Assembly (NCBI GenBank): GCA_029891345.1
Contig: CM057009.1
Span: 229,019,120 to 229,083,119 of the forward strand
Direction: 5' to 3'
DNA length: 64,000 bases
Origin: Dryococelus australis
Taxonomy: Eukaryota > Arthropoda > Insecta > Phasmatodea > Phasmatidae
In this document: piece after piece, positions 25,452 through 36,541 of the stretch
How the letters are laid out: every line of letters starts with the position of its first letter
How positions within the stretch are numbered: the first letter of the stretch is position 1
The notes under the pieces: generated by a model
What the model was told of the DNA's origin: nothing
The model's database searches: none
What the model saw: the letters and a program-made list of their open reading frames with translations, nothing else
Translations under genes and position numbers: made by a program

Positions 25452-26430
25452 CTAAGGAAGAGCCATTTTTTGGACAAAATCAAACTCAATCACTAAATAT
25501 GTCATGTCTCCTTTACTTTGGTTTATTATTATTTCATGCTTCATGCTTTGATACTGTTTCACTCGACATTTGTGTATGTTAAACAAACCTCGACAAGCAT
25601 AATTTGGTCGGAGTTTCAGCTTCACAATGCACTCTGTACACAAGTTGCATACGTCTGTTCGATGTCTGCGGAAACTGTAATTTGACTGGGTTCTGAAAAA
25701 TTTAAGATAAGAGGCATATTTCAACCAACATCATTCCTGTTAAACTTCTAAAATATTTTTTAACTGACCACATAGGGTTAGTAAAACACCAGTTCTTTGT
25801 TTTCTTTGCACAGTAGTGTGATTCAGCATGTAGAATGGATGATAAGTGTTTTTTGGCCCACTCCCACACATTTTACTTAATCCTATTTGGACAATTCGCA
25901 TGTCTACCCCTGTTGTCTTTAACCACCAAGACTACTTTAGCCAACCTTTCTTGAATAACTCTTAATCTCTTTCTTGATATTTGCAAAATACCAATATAAA
26001 TTGTTTGGCAAACTAGAATGGAAACACCCCTTTGCTGCAGCTGTATGTGATACTTCCAGCTAAGAGTCGTTTCCTGTACACTGCATTTACTGTTACTATT
26101 TTAGGAGCAGTAGAAACTAGGTTACCTGCTGTAGTGATGTCTTGTTTTTCTTTCTCGCTAACCAACCAAAAATGACTTGGAAAGTTGTTCTTGCTTAACC
26201 ACATCGATTGTTTTGTAGCATTCTTTAGACCAACACTTATCAATAGCATGAAATGTTTTCGAATACACTATTTACCAACTCGAACATCTGTAGCACAGCC
26301 TTTCGTTTCTACTTGACTTCGTTTGTTCCCCATAATCTCTTGGATCGTAATTTCCGCTTTCCTGCATTGTTCTTCCTATTTTCCTTTTCACTACTGTCAG
26401 GATAACCGCTTATTTCACTTGACGATATTT
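25452..26430 (-). pseudogene. Decayed transposon-associated protein, family not named
   Basis: Minus-strand fragments read in changing frames. The most distal (about 26430-26310) is Lys/Arg-rich and basic. It is followed by an ITVNAVYRKRLLAG-like helix-turn-helix segment (26013-26249), then a stretch with DNRGRH-type and SHYC-type motifs around 25800-25950. The last fragment (25452-25724, 90 codons) has a Cys-containing DVCNLCTEC segment and ends EFDFVQKMALP. This order resembles a multi-copy insect protein I have seen as an uncharacterised transposase-like gene. I cannot give its superfamily with confidence. Stops and frameshifts every 100-250 bp show it is dead. Confidence 0.4.
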
Positions 26431-28795
26431 TAAACACTTTTATTTCCCACTAAAAGACAGTACACATCACATCCACACATCAAAATAACCTAACAATGTT
26501 GAAAGTTTAAGCTTTGTAACTTCTATGCAAAAAAATTCCTTTTTTTTTTTTTTTTTTTATTGGCAAGGTTGGGAATTTTCCAACGAAATTTTAGTTGCAT
26601 ACAAGTGGTGCCTAGAGGAACTAGAATGCACATTTTACTCATAACAGGCGATTTCATAAATTCATAAAAAGGCCCTTCTTGCATCCAGCTCCTCAAATAC
26701 TAATTCATACAGTTACCTGCTTCACAGACGGTGGCTTAGCCCGCGTATTCCACGGGCTGGTCCCCTAGTGTTTCATTATGAGTGTTGAAGATATCGAAGA
26801 AACTGTCTGTGCCTCTATAAAAATATCTCAGGAAAGAGGAGGAATAAAGGGGAAGGGCTCAGGGAGGACTCTCATGGATGTATAGCATCTTCAATTTCAC
26901 ATCAAAAAGCTCGACCCTCTGAGTGCCTCCAGTTACATAGATCTGCTAGCACTCTTTTAGAACAGGAGGCGACCATCAACCTCCAAAACAATGACCTCAT
27001 ATATTTCTAAAGGGCAATTTTTGGCACAATTTGTACAAGGAACCAATTTGTCTCTTGTCGGCAAGCAATACTAAGACATAGAGTCAAAGTATGTTTTTAG
27101 TGAACTAGATTTACTCATGCTGTCGAGAGAGATTAATAATCCGATTGTATTAATAAATTTATTTTACATATTTATTGATCGTGAAACTCTGAATGTGGTT
27201 CATACATTGCCGTGGCAAATGAAAAGACTCAAGACTTTGAACTACTGCTTATCACTCAGAAGATAGTCACTAATTCAAGATGAATCATTTTTCAAGTAAT
27301 TCACTTCCCCAGATTACAGCCTACTGTCACAAAATACAATTATAAAATATGATTCACAGTATATGATTCTTGGCTCAGGGTAGCAGGTATCACAGGAGCA
27401 GAAACGATGGCAGTCCACAGAACAATGTTAACTGCACGTCCCAAAAGAATCGAGATGCCAGAGCCAGGTGATCTATATTTAGTTATAAGAACCACCAGAA
27501 AATGAACAAGATCCTTATCGTCCTGCTAAATTCGAGGCTATGCTCCTGCAAGTCGCTCCATTGTAGCCCGATCTTGCTACATCACACACTTACAAATACC
27601 AGCAACGCATTGCATATAGCTACTGAATCCATATCCAAGTCGACAATATAATGCCGCCATCTAAAAAAATCGGCATATCGGTGCAGCAAATTTGTATACA
27701 GAAGTGGAAGGAAAATGCACATATATTCAACAAAAGTACATTTTGGAAAACTATCACAGGATATGTATCAGAAAATGTAAGGAATTAAGCTGCTGGACGG
27801 TCAACAATGTCATTATAATGACATAACCAACAACACCTGATACTTCGAAGCATTTACTAATAAAATTTGGAATGTACAAGGCCATGAAGATTTCACTGGC
27901 GATTTCATTGGTTCGCATTGCCATAAGTTTAAAAAACACCACCACATTTGAGAACACTGCAAGTCCTATTTCACAACCTCGCCTATGGTAACTTTTAAAT
28001 AAAACAGCTGGGCTACGACGATTAGGGTATTTTTATAACCCACACATGTTCCAAATCATATTGCAATTATCGATACATTTCGCTTATCACTCTTGCTAAA
28101 ACACCATCCTGACGATTTTTACACAACACAACATTCTTCATTACTGATGAGATGCTTCTCGTCGGGCAGAAATTGCATTCCCCTACGATCATATTGTTTC
28201 ATGAGGGGAAACTGGGAGAACCACAATAACCATCACATAAGCAGCCTTCTACAGCCATCGCATGAATATTTATATTTCACCAAAAAAAATCATTGTACTC
28301 GCTTCCATTATACAAATACATTGAAAAATATTTAAAAAATTTATTCGCCTACTTATTATTTTCGAAAATTCTTTTTTTCTCGATTATTTTATGAATCATC
28401 ATGTATATTCATATATGAATCACCTAAGTTTATGTAAGATAAAGACCGTAAGTTCTTAATCGTCATCATAAATTTTCGAAAAAGTTACTCCAGGTATGAT
28501 TTTAAAAATATGTCACAAAATAAAGTTAAATTGATATTTATTTGAAAAACATATCTTTTTTTAATGTTGTATACATATGTTACACTGACACTAACAATAA
28601 TAATAAATACTTATATTTAACTATGCGAACAATTGAGTAATAGTGTAAACATTTTAACATAGGTAAACTCTTTTAACAATAAGAAATGTTATATAAAGTA
28701 CAAGTTGAAACTAAACTTATAGAAGTTTGGAATATAGAAAAGCACCTTCTGATGCTATTCATATTGTCAAACAGTGGCACCTGATACACACATTG
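26431..28795. other. Non-coding stretch, nothing recognised
   Basis: Includes a long T-run at about 26538-26558. The short frames (27754-27957 minus, 28093-28335 plus) have no recognisable motifs. The piggyBac copy probably ends in the right part of this interval, but I cannot see a convincing TTAA plus inverted repeat. Confidence 0.45.
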
Positions 28796-29448
28796 CTAAA
28801 CTAAGATCAATAGAATTTTAGGAAGCAGTTGACATCTTTGTTCAGACAAAGACTCACTCGACACTTCTGTCACACCACAAATGTTTCTTTTTGCAAGTGA
28901 GATTCTTACATCGCAATCTTGTGTAATTTTAAATAGGCAAATGGTTGACTTGATCACATGTGACGTCTTTGAGAGGAATAGGAGCGGAAGCCCTTTAGCT
29001 TTCTTTACAGAATAATGTTGTTGGATTTCAGTCGATGGTCTGCCTCTTTTCGCCATGGTCAAATGTCCAATGTTAAATAAAGCAGTTCCTAGTTATACTC
29101 GGAATTCAGAAAGCTTCATCTCAGTACCATTGATTCTTCTATGCAGAAGCCATGCATTGATGACTGTAACATCAAGCTAATGGTAAAACAAATGCATTCA
29201 CCATTTCCTGGTTCGCATTGAGATGTGATTTCTACCCAGCAGACTATTTAACAAGTCCACACCCCAATGTGTCGGATGTATTCACAGATGATAGCTGGAC
29301 ATTTAACAACTACCCCTCATTTGTTTTTCCTCTCATACCTCTGAACTTTTTGTTCGCGTTCAATGCCAACGAATGTAGACAAAAACCGCAAATACTTGTT
29401 ATCTTTCCACATAGAATTACTTATTTCTACACCTTCATAATTATACCA
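28796..29448 (-). pseudogene. piggyBac transposase, C-terminal half (split by gypsy)
   Basis: Read on the minus strand from the gypsy LTR leftwards, the sequence gives YNYEGVEISNSMWKDNK, then KVQRYERKNK, then CPAII..Y. In a shifted frame come GVDLLNSLLGR and ISMRTRKW, a hallmark of piggyBac (DDE_Tnp_1_7) transposases. The third catalytic Asp is the codon at 29255-29257. KRGRPS follows at about 29040. A further frame shift leads to the Cys-rich end (RCKNLTCKKKHLWCD, about 28850-28910) of the C-terminal zinc-binding domain, finishing near 28796. At least three frameshifts and several stops make it non-functional. The N-terminal half lies at 37742-39085. The two halves join in frame when the gypsy element and one 4 bp duplication are removed. 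Confidence 0.85.
29445..29448. repeat. Left target-site duplication of gypsy insert
   Basis: ACCA immediately before the 5' LTR pairs with CCCA at 37742-37745 after the 3' LTR (3 of 4 bases). With one copy kept, the piggyBac frame reads straight through. Confidence 0.6.
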
Positions 29449-30781
29449 TGACATGTGCGACGTACTCCTAACCCTAAGACAGTTTGTCCGACCATAGCCG
29501 TCAATGCCACAGCAGCGAGGCTGCACGCTCTGCGCCAAGTAGAGCGTGCACTCGGTCGCCTGAGCGATAAAAGCGCAGCACGGGTGCAAGGGAACGCCGT
29601 TGCATAGCAGCCAGTGGTTGCCATGGAGACGCCGCGGAGGAATAATACAGGCATATTATTGGAAATTAAAGTATAAAGGCCTAAGTAAAAACAATGTTAT
29701 TCTGCTTTAATTAAAAGATTTATCCCTCGTTTGTTTATTGAGTGTTAATTGTTATTCACTAAAGTGTTATGTAATATTATTTATTTCGCCATTCACACAG
29801 TACTTTGTCATTTTTCATTTATAAGAGTTTCATATTTCAAGGTTGTTTTTGTGCTTTTTGAATATTTATTTAGTTATGTAACATGTTGCAAGGGCAGGAA
29901 TTGCAGGCCATGTCAGAAAGCAGTCCCATTTCGGCGTGAGGGTAAGCTGAGGCGAGCTCGTGCATCGAGCGGGAAGTCAGCCAGCGTGTAGCAACTAACG
30001 GAGGTAGAGTGCGTGTGTTGAGTTCCGGGATTTTCCGGTGCACGCTGGGTGGCCTTCAACATATTTGTATCTGGACATTAATGACAATAGACTCTAACTG
30101 ACATGGAACATTTTCTTTTCATCTAGCCACCCAGTAAGCCACCTCCACTCCCCGGTGGAATAGCATCGCCTCAGGGAGCTTCAGTTTTCATGCAAACATT
30201 AATTGTAGCTAGGCTTTTTTACAGTGTCACTGCATAGCCGGTTCGAATAGCCACGAGAGATTTGTGTTAAGCGCCCTCATAGAAGGGAATGTATTTTTTA
30301 TTTAATAAATACATGTGCGAACTGCCGCTATGTCATTCTTTTTCGGTCGCACCATGCATGTCAGGAGACGGGCCCTTAAAATACCCGCTCACTCAACCTA
30401 AGTCATTTGATTTGTATGTATTCTGGATTTTGTTTTGCATTGTATGGGCATGTAGGTGGTCCTGACAGCCCACATACATGCTTTTAAGAGTTAGGCAGTA
30501 TTCCCACCAAGATCAACAATGGTGCATAGCCGACCGACGGGCTATCATTTCTCAAAAATCACTCATCTGGAGCAGTAAGAAACAAGGCAGAGGTCAACAC
30601 TTCAATGGTAAGGAGATTGGTCTGGGTGTACGGCCCGGTACCCCGAGGTAAAGAGATGCAGCATTAACATTGACATCGCCTTGATGGCATGTGGCGCCAC
30701 CGGTAATAATCATTCCTAGATCTCATCATCACCGCCCCAGAAAACCTAAATTAACCTTTTTCCAATGTCCCACAGACATCA
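29449..30781 (+). repeat. 5' LTR of the gypsy element
   Basis: About 1333 bp, from TGACATGTGCGACG to CACAGACATCA. It aligns with 36542-37741. An AATAAA lies at about 30303. Compared with the 3' LTR it has about 140 extra bases at 29995-30137, next to a short GCCACC direct repeat. This suggests a deletion in the other LTR or an insertion here. Confidence 0.9.
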
Positions 30782-30895
30782 AATTAGCTGGCCCAAGTGG
30801 GGCAATCTCCTGCCACAGTTATTTACCACCTCAGCATCCAATTTGACCACATAAAATTAGCTTGTCCAAGTGTTGCCAAAAATCTCTGCCAAAAT
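30782..30895 (+). repeat. Duplicated leader behind 5' LTR, PBS candidate
   Basis: AATTAGCTGGCCCAAGTG at 30782 recurs as AATTAGCTTGTCCAAGTG at 30855, a 73 bp period beginning exactly at the LTR end. The primer binding site should lie here. TGGCCCAAGTGGGGC at 30789 starts with the required TGG but I cannot assign the tRNA. Confidence 0.55.
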
Positions 30896-31376
30896 TTTTC
30901 CAGCCAAAAAGGTTTACCAAATTTTTTTAATTATCCGAATTTTTCCTGCAGGTAAATTTTTTCCTTCTTTTCCTACCCGAAACTACAAGAGGACGGCAGA
31001 AAGCCAGTAAGAGCAATGGCAGCATCAGGATATTCAGGGGATACTGCATAGAAAGTTTTTCAACAATCAACAGACGATGCCACGCCAAAATCCATGCCAC
31101 GCCCCTTGGAGGAGGAGTAGAGGTAAACCACGAGGAGGAGAAGTGATGGGGTGGAGGCTACCCTCCCCAGTCCACTCAGCAATCACCGCCACCGACCGCC
31201 CGGTGAACCCCTCATGTGCACCATGCCTCAGCTGGGCATTGGCTCATTAACCCTGCTCTGGGTAAGCAGTCCAGCCGTATAGTGAGAGGGGAGGATGATC
31301 CCTCTTCCCCAACACTGCACTACTGCGCTGGTTCGTTCGCGTCTACCGCACACGTGGCTTTGTTTAAAAACAAGGC

Positions 31377-31814
31377 ATGGCTGGCAGGATGACTGACAGC
31401 TCGCCGGAGCTGTGGTGTCCAGATTGTTTGCGCCCTATGATGTATCCTGGACAATTAGCAGGTGACAGTAAGACCTATTTGCAATGCCGTCATAAGACCA
31501 GACTTACAAACATCCGCGCCGGTGACATCTGTGAGTGGTAAAAGGACAGTAGCAATAAAAGGATGCAGGACAGTAGAATTTTTCAAAATTTTCCCAAACA
31601 TGTGAAATCTGACAGTGTACATTTCCCAAATTCTACATTTCCGAAACATTGTGATAACTTGCTATGCAAATGTCAGGGTACCATGGTACTTCAGTGTGTA
31701 CAATGTGACGTAAAATGCCACCAAGAATGCATCTGTAACACGGAACATAAATCTGTTTCAGGACCCACATTTCTTTGCTTCTCGTGTCTAGCAATTTCAA
31801 TAACAAACAGGTAG
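31377..31814 (+). pseudogene. Cys-rich ORF upstream of gag, PHD-like finger
   Basis: ATG at 31377 opens a frame with CPDC early on. It is interrupted by one TAA at 31539-31541 and continues in the same frame to 31814. The second part carries CKCQ, CVQC, CHQEC and CFSC, with spacing like a PHD/RING-type zinc finger (CXC, CX2C, CHX2C, CX2C). It may be the N-terminal part of the gag polyprotein or a separate ORF. The following frame (31775 onward) overlaps it and leads into a Pro-rich linker. A PHD-like module could bind chromatin, but that is inference. Apart from the single stop the frame is clean, so this part has decayed less than pol. Confidence 0.55.
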
Positions 31815-33264
31815 GGTGTAAACCGAATGCAAAAGTAACTGCAGACACCCCATGTGATCAGGTGTTGGACTTGCTAGGACAGTGGGATAATGACGTGGCA
31901 GTGAATGTAAGCACCAATCTTTCACAAGTGAGAGTGGAATGGGATGCTAACAATGTGTCAGGTGGGATGGCACCGAGCAGAGTATGGTAATGGCAGTAGA
32001 GTAGAGGAGGAGAGCAGCGAGAAGCAGGGATGTCATGCATCCCCTCCACACACATGGCGAATGTAAATAAACCCCCGCCAACCGAAGCTACCCCAACAAC
32101 CACAACGCATGCATACCAACCACGCACACCATTTTTCCCTCCACTACCACAGATGTTTCCTATGCCAGTTTACCCATCAATTGTACCAAATTAACTGCCA
32201 ACATTTCCTAATTTCCCGCTTGTTAATCCGTACATGACAACAATCCCACAGAGAACGGAAAGCACGCTACGAAGCGGAACCACGGAGACCAACCAACCAC
32301 AACACTCGCCAGGACCGATTACAGCGAAAACACCGTCCAAGTTCCAAACATTGCCCTCGTTCGCAGGTATGCAGATGGAAAATCCGACAGCATTCCTAGA
32401 GGACTGCGTATCCTGCCTTACCAGGCACGGGGTGAATCGCGACGAATGGGCCATCTGTGTCGGAGCACAACTACACGGAGACGCACACTCTTAGTGGGTA
32501 TCTCTTAAACACTATCATGGACTTCAGTGGGAGGAGTTTCGACGTGCATTCCAGTGCAGCTTCAGAGGGGTTTTTGCCTCTGTACAGGCCCAGAGCAGAT
32601 TGAATTTGGATGTTCAACAATCAGGTGAGTCATTACTGCTTTCATTACATGTAAAAGTCAACTTGTGAAACACTTTCATCCAAATTTGCCAGAGTGGGAA
32701 GTACTAGAAGTCATTGCTGAAATGGCTCGACCTGAATCCATAGAAGACTTAATACCTCTTTTAAACGAAACATTAGAAGATTTAATGCATGCCGCAATAA
32801 TTCTGGAAAGAACGCATGAATCACCACACCCTGATGCAAATGTAGTAAGAGGGCGATACGAGCAGAGAGAGGACATTCTCAACACGTATCCTTCTGGCAG
32901 AACACAAAATTTTTCGAAGCATTCTCGTAATAATAATAATGTACAAGGGCATGAAAAGGTATTTAGTGGGCAACAACAAGAGAAATTGTATCATGGGCAA
33001 ATGAATGGGAATATGTACAAGCAGGATCAGAAAAGGAGTGGAGCCATGGGGTCCGGTGGCCAGAAACCACAGTACCGGAACGCAACAGGTAATGCTAATA
33101 CCCTACAACAAGGATGGAATCCGGACTACCCACCTCGACATCCATGTACATACTGTCCAAACCCACAATGCCACTGGCATAATAAATGTCCGAACAACCC
33201 ACATATGAGAAAAATCAAGGAAGCAGCAGAACGTAAACAACAGGGAAATGGGTTGGAGAGTTGA
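31815..33264 (+). pseudogene. gypsy gag, broken
   Basis: The frame from 31775 continues through stops near 31988 and 32000 into a Pro/Thr-rich linker (32050-32240), then a capsid-like domain (32234-32650) with YHGLQWEEFRRAF, typical of the retrotransposon gag family. A stop lies at 32492 and a frameshift near 32660. The 199-codon frame 32665-33264 holds the end of the capsid, a Gln/Asn-rich stretch and a zinc knuckle: CTYC, five residues, H, four residues, C. The usual knuckle is CX2CX4HX4C, so this one has one extra residue. Gag would assemble the particle in the cytoplasm and bind element RNA through the knuckle. Confidence 0.75.
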
Positions 33265-33299
33265 AGTGGCCGGATGCATCTGACACCCTGTCCGCTAAA

Positions 33300-33720
33300 A
33301 TTCTGATCACAAACACAAAATTAACCCCACAACAAGTATTGGTACAGCAAATGGGCAGTAGTCATGCACCGTTTCTCTACATTTTAGTTTCTATCAACGG
33401 CCAGTTATGGTAGGCCTTAATCGATTCAGTAGCCTCACACAACTTCATGTGACCACACTTTGTAGACAAGCAGGACATGTTGCCTACAGAACACGTGATT
33501 TGCTTGGCTACGAACGAGCACTGTAGTACTACCGTAGGACAAGCAGTAGTAACGGTACAAGTCCATGACATTGAAACGAAAACAATGGCCATTGATACAC
33601 CAGAAATACGTGGGGAAACTATTTTGGGAATACCTAGGTTAACAGAACAGCATACAATCGTGGAGCCAGCTGCAAGGAGAATACATTTTGGCATGAAGGA
33701 AAGGTGCACAGTATACAATG
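33300..33720 (+). pseudogene. gypsy aspartic protease, active-site change
   Basis: Plus-strand sequence at about 33412-33450 reads ALIDSVASHNF where retropepsins have D-[TS]-G-A. The Asp is kept but the Gly is Val. Stops lie just before (about 33410) and after (about 33450) this motif. The frame 33477-33980 continues with ETILGIPRL, the usual hydrophobic-hydrophobic-Gly flap-distal motif of the family. The enzyme would process Gag-Pol. This copy cannot. Confidence 0.7.
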
Positions 33721-34900
33721 TGGATCACTGCTCGCTGTGTAGCCTACTCGAACTCAAGATAGGGGAATTCGAAAACCAGGTCCTGCATCATTACCAGACT
33801 GCATTTCAGTGTGTCCATGATGAACTCCACAATGTATTTGGTAGAAACGTGTTGCCGCGCACAACCATTGCCGAGCATGCAATACCATTGTTAGATGAAA
33901 AAAACGGTACATACCAGCCAGCGAGGCTATTTGCTACACCAAATACGAGTAATAAATTGGCAAATTCAGGAGTTCCTTGACGTTGGAGTGATCGAGGCGA
34001 CGGATAGTCAGTTTAATTCCGCGATCACACTAGCTCCAAAAAAGATGGAACTTGGCGATTCTGCATAAATTTCCGACTGTTGAACCAAGTAACATGCAGC
34101 GCACTTCCACCACACATAAATGTGAAAGACATGTTGAGCACATTAGGGTAGGCGAAAGTTTGGACATCCTTGACTTTGAAGAGCGGATATTGGCAGATGC
34201 CAGTGAAACTTGAGGACAGGCGGAAAACAGCATTCACAGCCCCAGGTGGCTGGCGGTTTCAATTTTGTGCGATGCAACTTGGTTTAAAGTGTGCACCCAC
34301 AACATTCCAGGCAATGATGGTACATGTGCTGGATGGCATTATTAGTGAGTATACACTGGCGTATCTCGATGATGTAATTATCTGGTCAAACAGCTGGGAG
34401 GAACACGTGCATCATTTAGCAGTAGTCCTGGAGAGGCTCGCAATAAATGGCCTCACATTTCGAATGAGAAATGCCATGTGGGTAAAACTAGCATTGATTT
34501 CTGAAGCCACGTAGTTGATTAGGAGGGAAACCAGCCAAATCTGGAACAATTAAGGCTAATTGACAACTACCTGCAGCCTAAAACACGTAAGCAGTTACAG
34601 AAGTTTTTCGGACTTATAAATTGGTTGCGAGAGCACATCCCAATGTACACAACAATCACTGCGCCCTTAACCGCGCAGTTGTCACTACAGATATGGTTCG
34701 AGTGGACAAGCGAGACGGAGAAGGCATCTTCAGATATCAAATGTGAATTTAGATCATGTCCGACTTTAGCACGTACCTTCAAACTGACGCAAGCCAAGAG
34801 GGAATAGGTGCAGTATTGAATCAGGTTAGCGACAGTGTGGAGAAACACGTTATCGATTTTGCGAGAGCATAATCCTTATTAGGCATTTAATAACTTGGAG
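33720..34900 (+). pseudogene. gypsy reverse transcriptase and start of RNase H, broken
   Basis: The N-terminal RT part is in 33720-33980 (EHAIPLLDEKNGTY), followed by stops and frame changes to about 34160. The 114-codon frame 34170-34514 holds LKSGYWQMPV, GLKCAPTTFQ and the active-site motif YLDD at 34362-34373, which is intact. The thumb/connection region (NYLQPKTRKQLQKFFGLINWLREHIP) lies at about 34564-34650, with frameshifts before and after. RNase H begins at about 34783 with LQTDASQEG and fades after 34870. It would synthesise element cDNA from the RNA template. At least five lesions separate the pieces. Confidence 0.85.
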
Positions 34901-35500
34901 GTCCGTTTTCTCATAAACCATTCTTTGGAGTTCTTTTTACCAAGAGGAAATTTTTTTATGTCTTGCAATGGTTATTCATAGGCCGTGATCATAATTTAAG
35001 TAAAAATGTACGACAGCCCTTTTTTCACTGTGGTGGCAACCCCCATTTTACAATGTAGGGTATGCAGTAAGTCAACATAAGTACTTGCACATTACAGTGA
35101 CTGAATTGTTTGGCATACCTACAGAAATTCATCCCTTAATATCACATGGTTTCAGAGTAATTAAATAAGTTCATAATTGAATCCCCATCTTCACAAGGGT
35201 TTCCTGCCCTTCGTTGTCAGACATTTTATAACTGAAATTTTGCAAGGAACGTCCTCTCACCATTTTTCGCAGAGCTGATGACTCATCCTGTATACACTTA
35301 GGAAAATAATAAATGCAGCAACTGGAAGATCATCCACTGAGGTATTGTTATGCCGTAATCTATGCCTACCGGGGGAGGCAAAATGTCCGCAACGAGAGGG
35401 CAGTAGCCAAATGCCGAGCACCGACACACAACAACGACAATGGCAGAGAATCTTCTGCGCAGTAAGGCAACAGCAAGACCATTCTGGGGCAAGAGGGCTA
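34901..35500 (+). pseudogene. Decayed RNase H/integrase segment, core missing
   Basis: Only isolated traces such as GRDHNL can be seen after 34900. I find neither the HHCC zinc finger nor the D,D-35-E core of integrase between about 34950 and 35500, and the interval is too short to hold them. An internal deletion of roughly 0.8-1 kb is likely. Confidence 0.55.
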
Positions 35501-35917
35501 CTGGTCACTAACCAACCTCCGGCGAAAGTGCATGTAGGACAGATGTTATATGTATGGATGTACCCTCAGTCCACGGCAACAAAAGACTTTTGTGCAGGGT
35601 TAGCAGCACAATGGAAAGGGCTGCATCAAGTTCTACAAATGCACGGGCCGACCACATACACAGTCGGCATGGTAGGGAGGAAGGTGAGGGTGCATCGGGA
35701 CGACATTCAGCTAACCACAGGTGCTGTCGACGACGAAGTCGGTTCCGGTGTGTCCCGACTCCACTACGGCGCAGGCTGTGCTTGTGCCGGGGGGGGGGGG
35801 GGTGATGCGGGGTATGGCAGCACTTCAAGGGGGGGGGATCCAGCAGAGAACCCACCCGTGCATGCCAGCAAGAATTCACCACCAGAGGTAGGGCAGGACA
35901 AGAACACCATCTACTAG
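35501..35917 (+). pseudogene. gypsy integrase C-terminal (GPY/F-like) segment
   Basis: The 190-codon frame 35345-35917 contains, from about 35519, KVHVGQMLYVW, LAAQWKGLHQVLQMHGPTTY and VHRDDIQ. This has the layout of a GPY/F module at the end of Ty3/gypsy integrases: hydrophobic GDxVW, then WxGPY-like, then a strand ending in hxDxL. Homopolymer G tracts of 14 at 35789 and 9 at 35829 follow. The remainder is low-complexity and probably not conserved. Confidence 0.6.
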
Positions 35918-36541
35918 CTCCGTGAGGAGAGGAGCGGTGCAGAAAAAGCATCAGCACTTCGCAGGGATGCAAGGGAGGAGGAGGAAAGTGTACAGGTGTT
36001 ACCAGGTGTTGATACTCCCCACAGGGAACATGAAATGCTTCCGAAAGTGCAAGAGCAGGAGCAAGAGGAGCATGATGAGTATGTGCAAGTGCAAGTAGAG
36101 GAAACACAAGCAGAGGAAGAGGAGCAGGAGAAAGCAAGCAAGCAAGGAGAACATGGTGATAAGTAGGTTGAATTGAAGCAAGGTGTTAATGCAAGTGCAA
36201 GTGTGTTTGCAGGGGCTGTTCAGCCAGTCGCACCTGGAGGCAGCGGGAACAGTAAGAACGCAGCAGGGAGGAGGGTGATAGCGAGGGCAGCGAGTCAGGG
36301 AACAAGTTCTGCCTTCAGCGATCGCGTCGATGGGCACACCTGCCACCCCTGTGTCAACAATGCCAGCAGCCAGAGTTGCCTGGCAGGAAGGGGAACCACC
36401 AACAACGCATCATGCGGCAGGGCCACACGAGCTGTGGTACAACCTGCGGTCGTGCAGGCCGGACCACGGCTGCAGCTGCTGCCAGTATCATCGAACGGCC
36501 TGCAAGAGGAATCGCAAATTGTTGAGGGGGGGGGGGGAGGA
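35918..36541 (+). other. Internal 3' region and polypurine tract of gypsy element
   Basis: A purine-rich, Glu/Lys/Gln-coding stretch with no env homology. The minus-strand frames here (to 36137 and 36603) are composition shadows. It ends in GAG followed by G12 and AGGA, directly before the 3' LTR, which serves as the polypurine tract. Confidence 0.7.

Noticed and set aside
28140..28180. CTGATGA followed by GAAA, like a hammerhead core
   Set aside because: The bases between do not form a stable stem II and there is no stem I or III partner.
27360..28340. Possible decayed coding region on either strand
   Set aside because: Frames are short, and I could not recognise any motif order as I could for the other relics.
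28560..28795. Possible piggyBac terminal repeat near TTAA at 28657 or 28673
   Set aside because: No matching inverted sequence next to a TTAA beyond 39085, so the element ends stay undefined.
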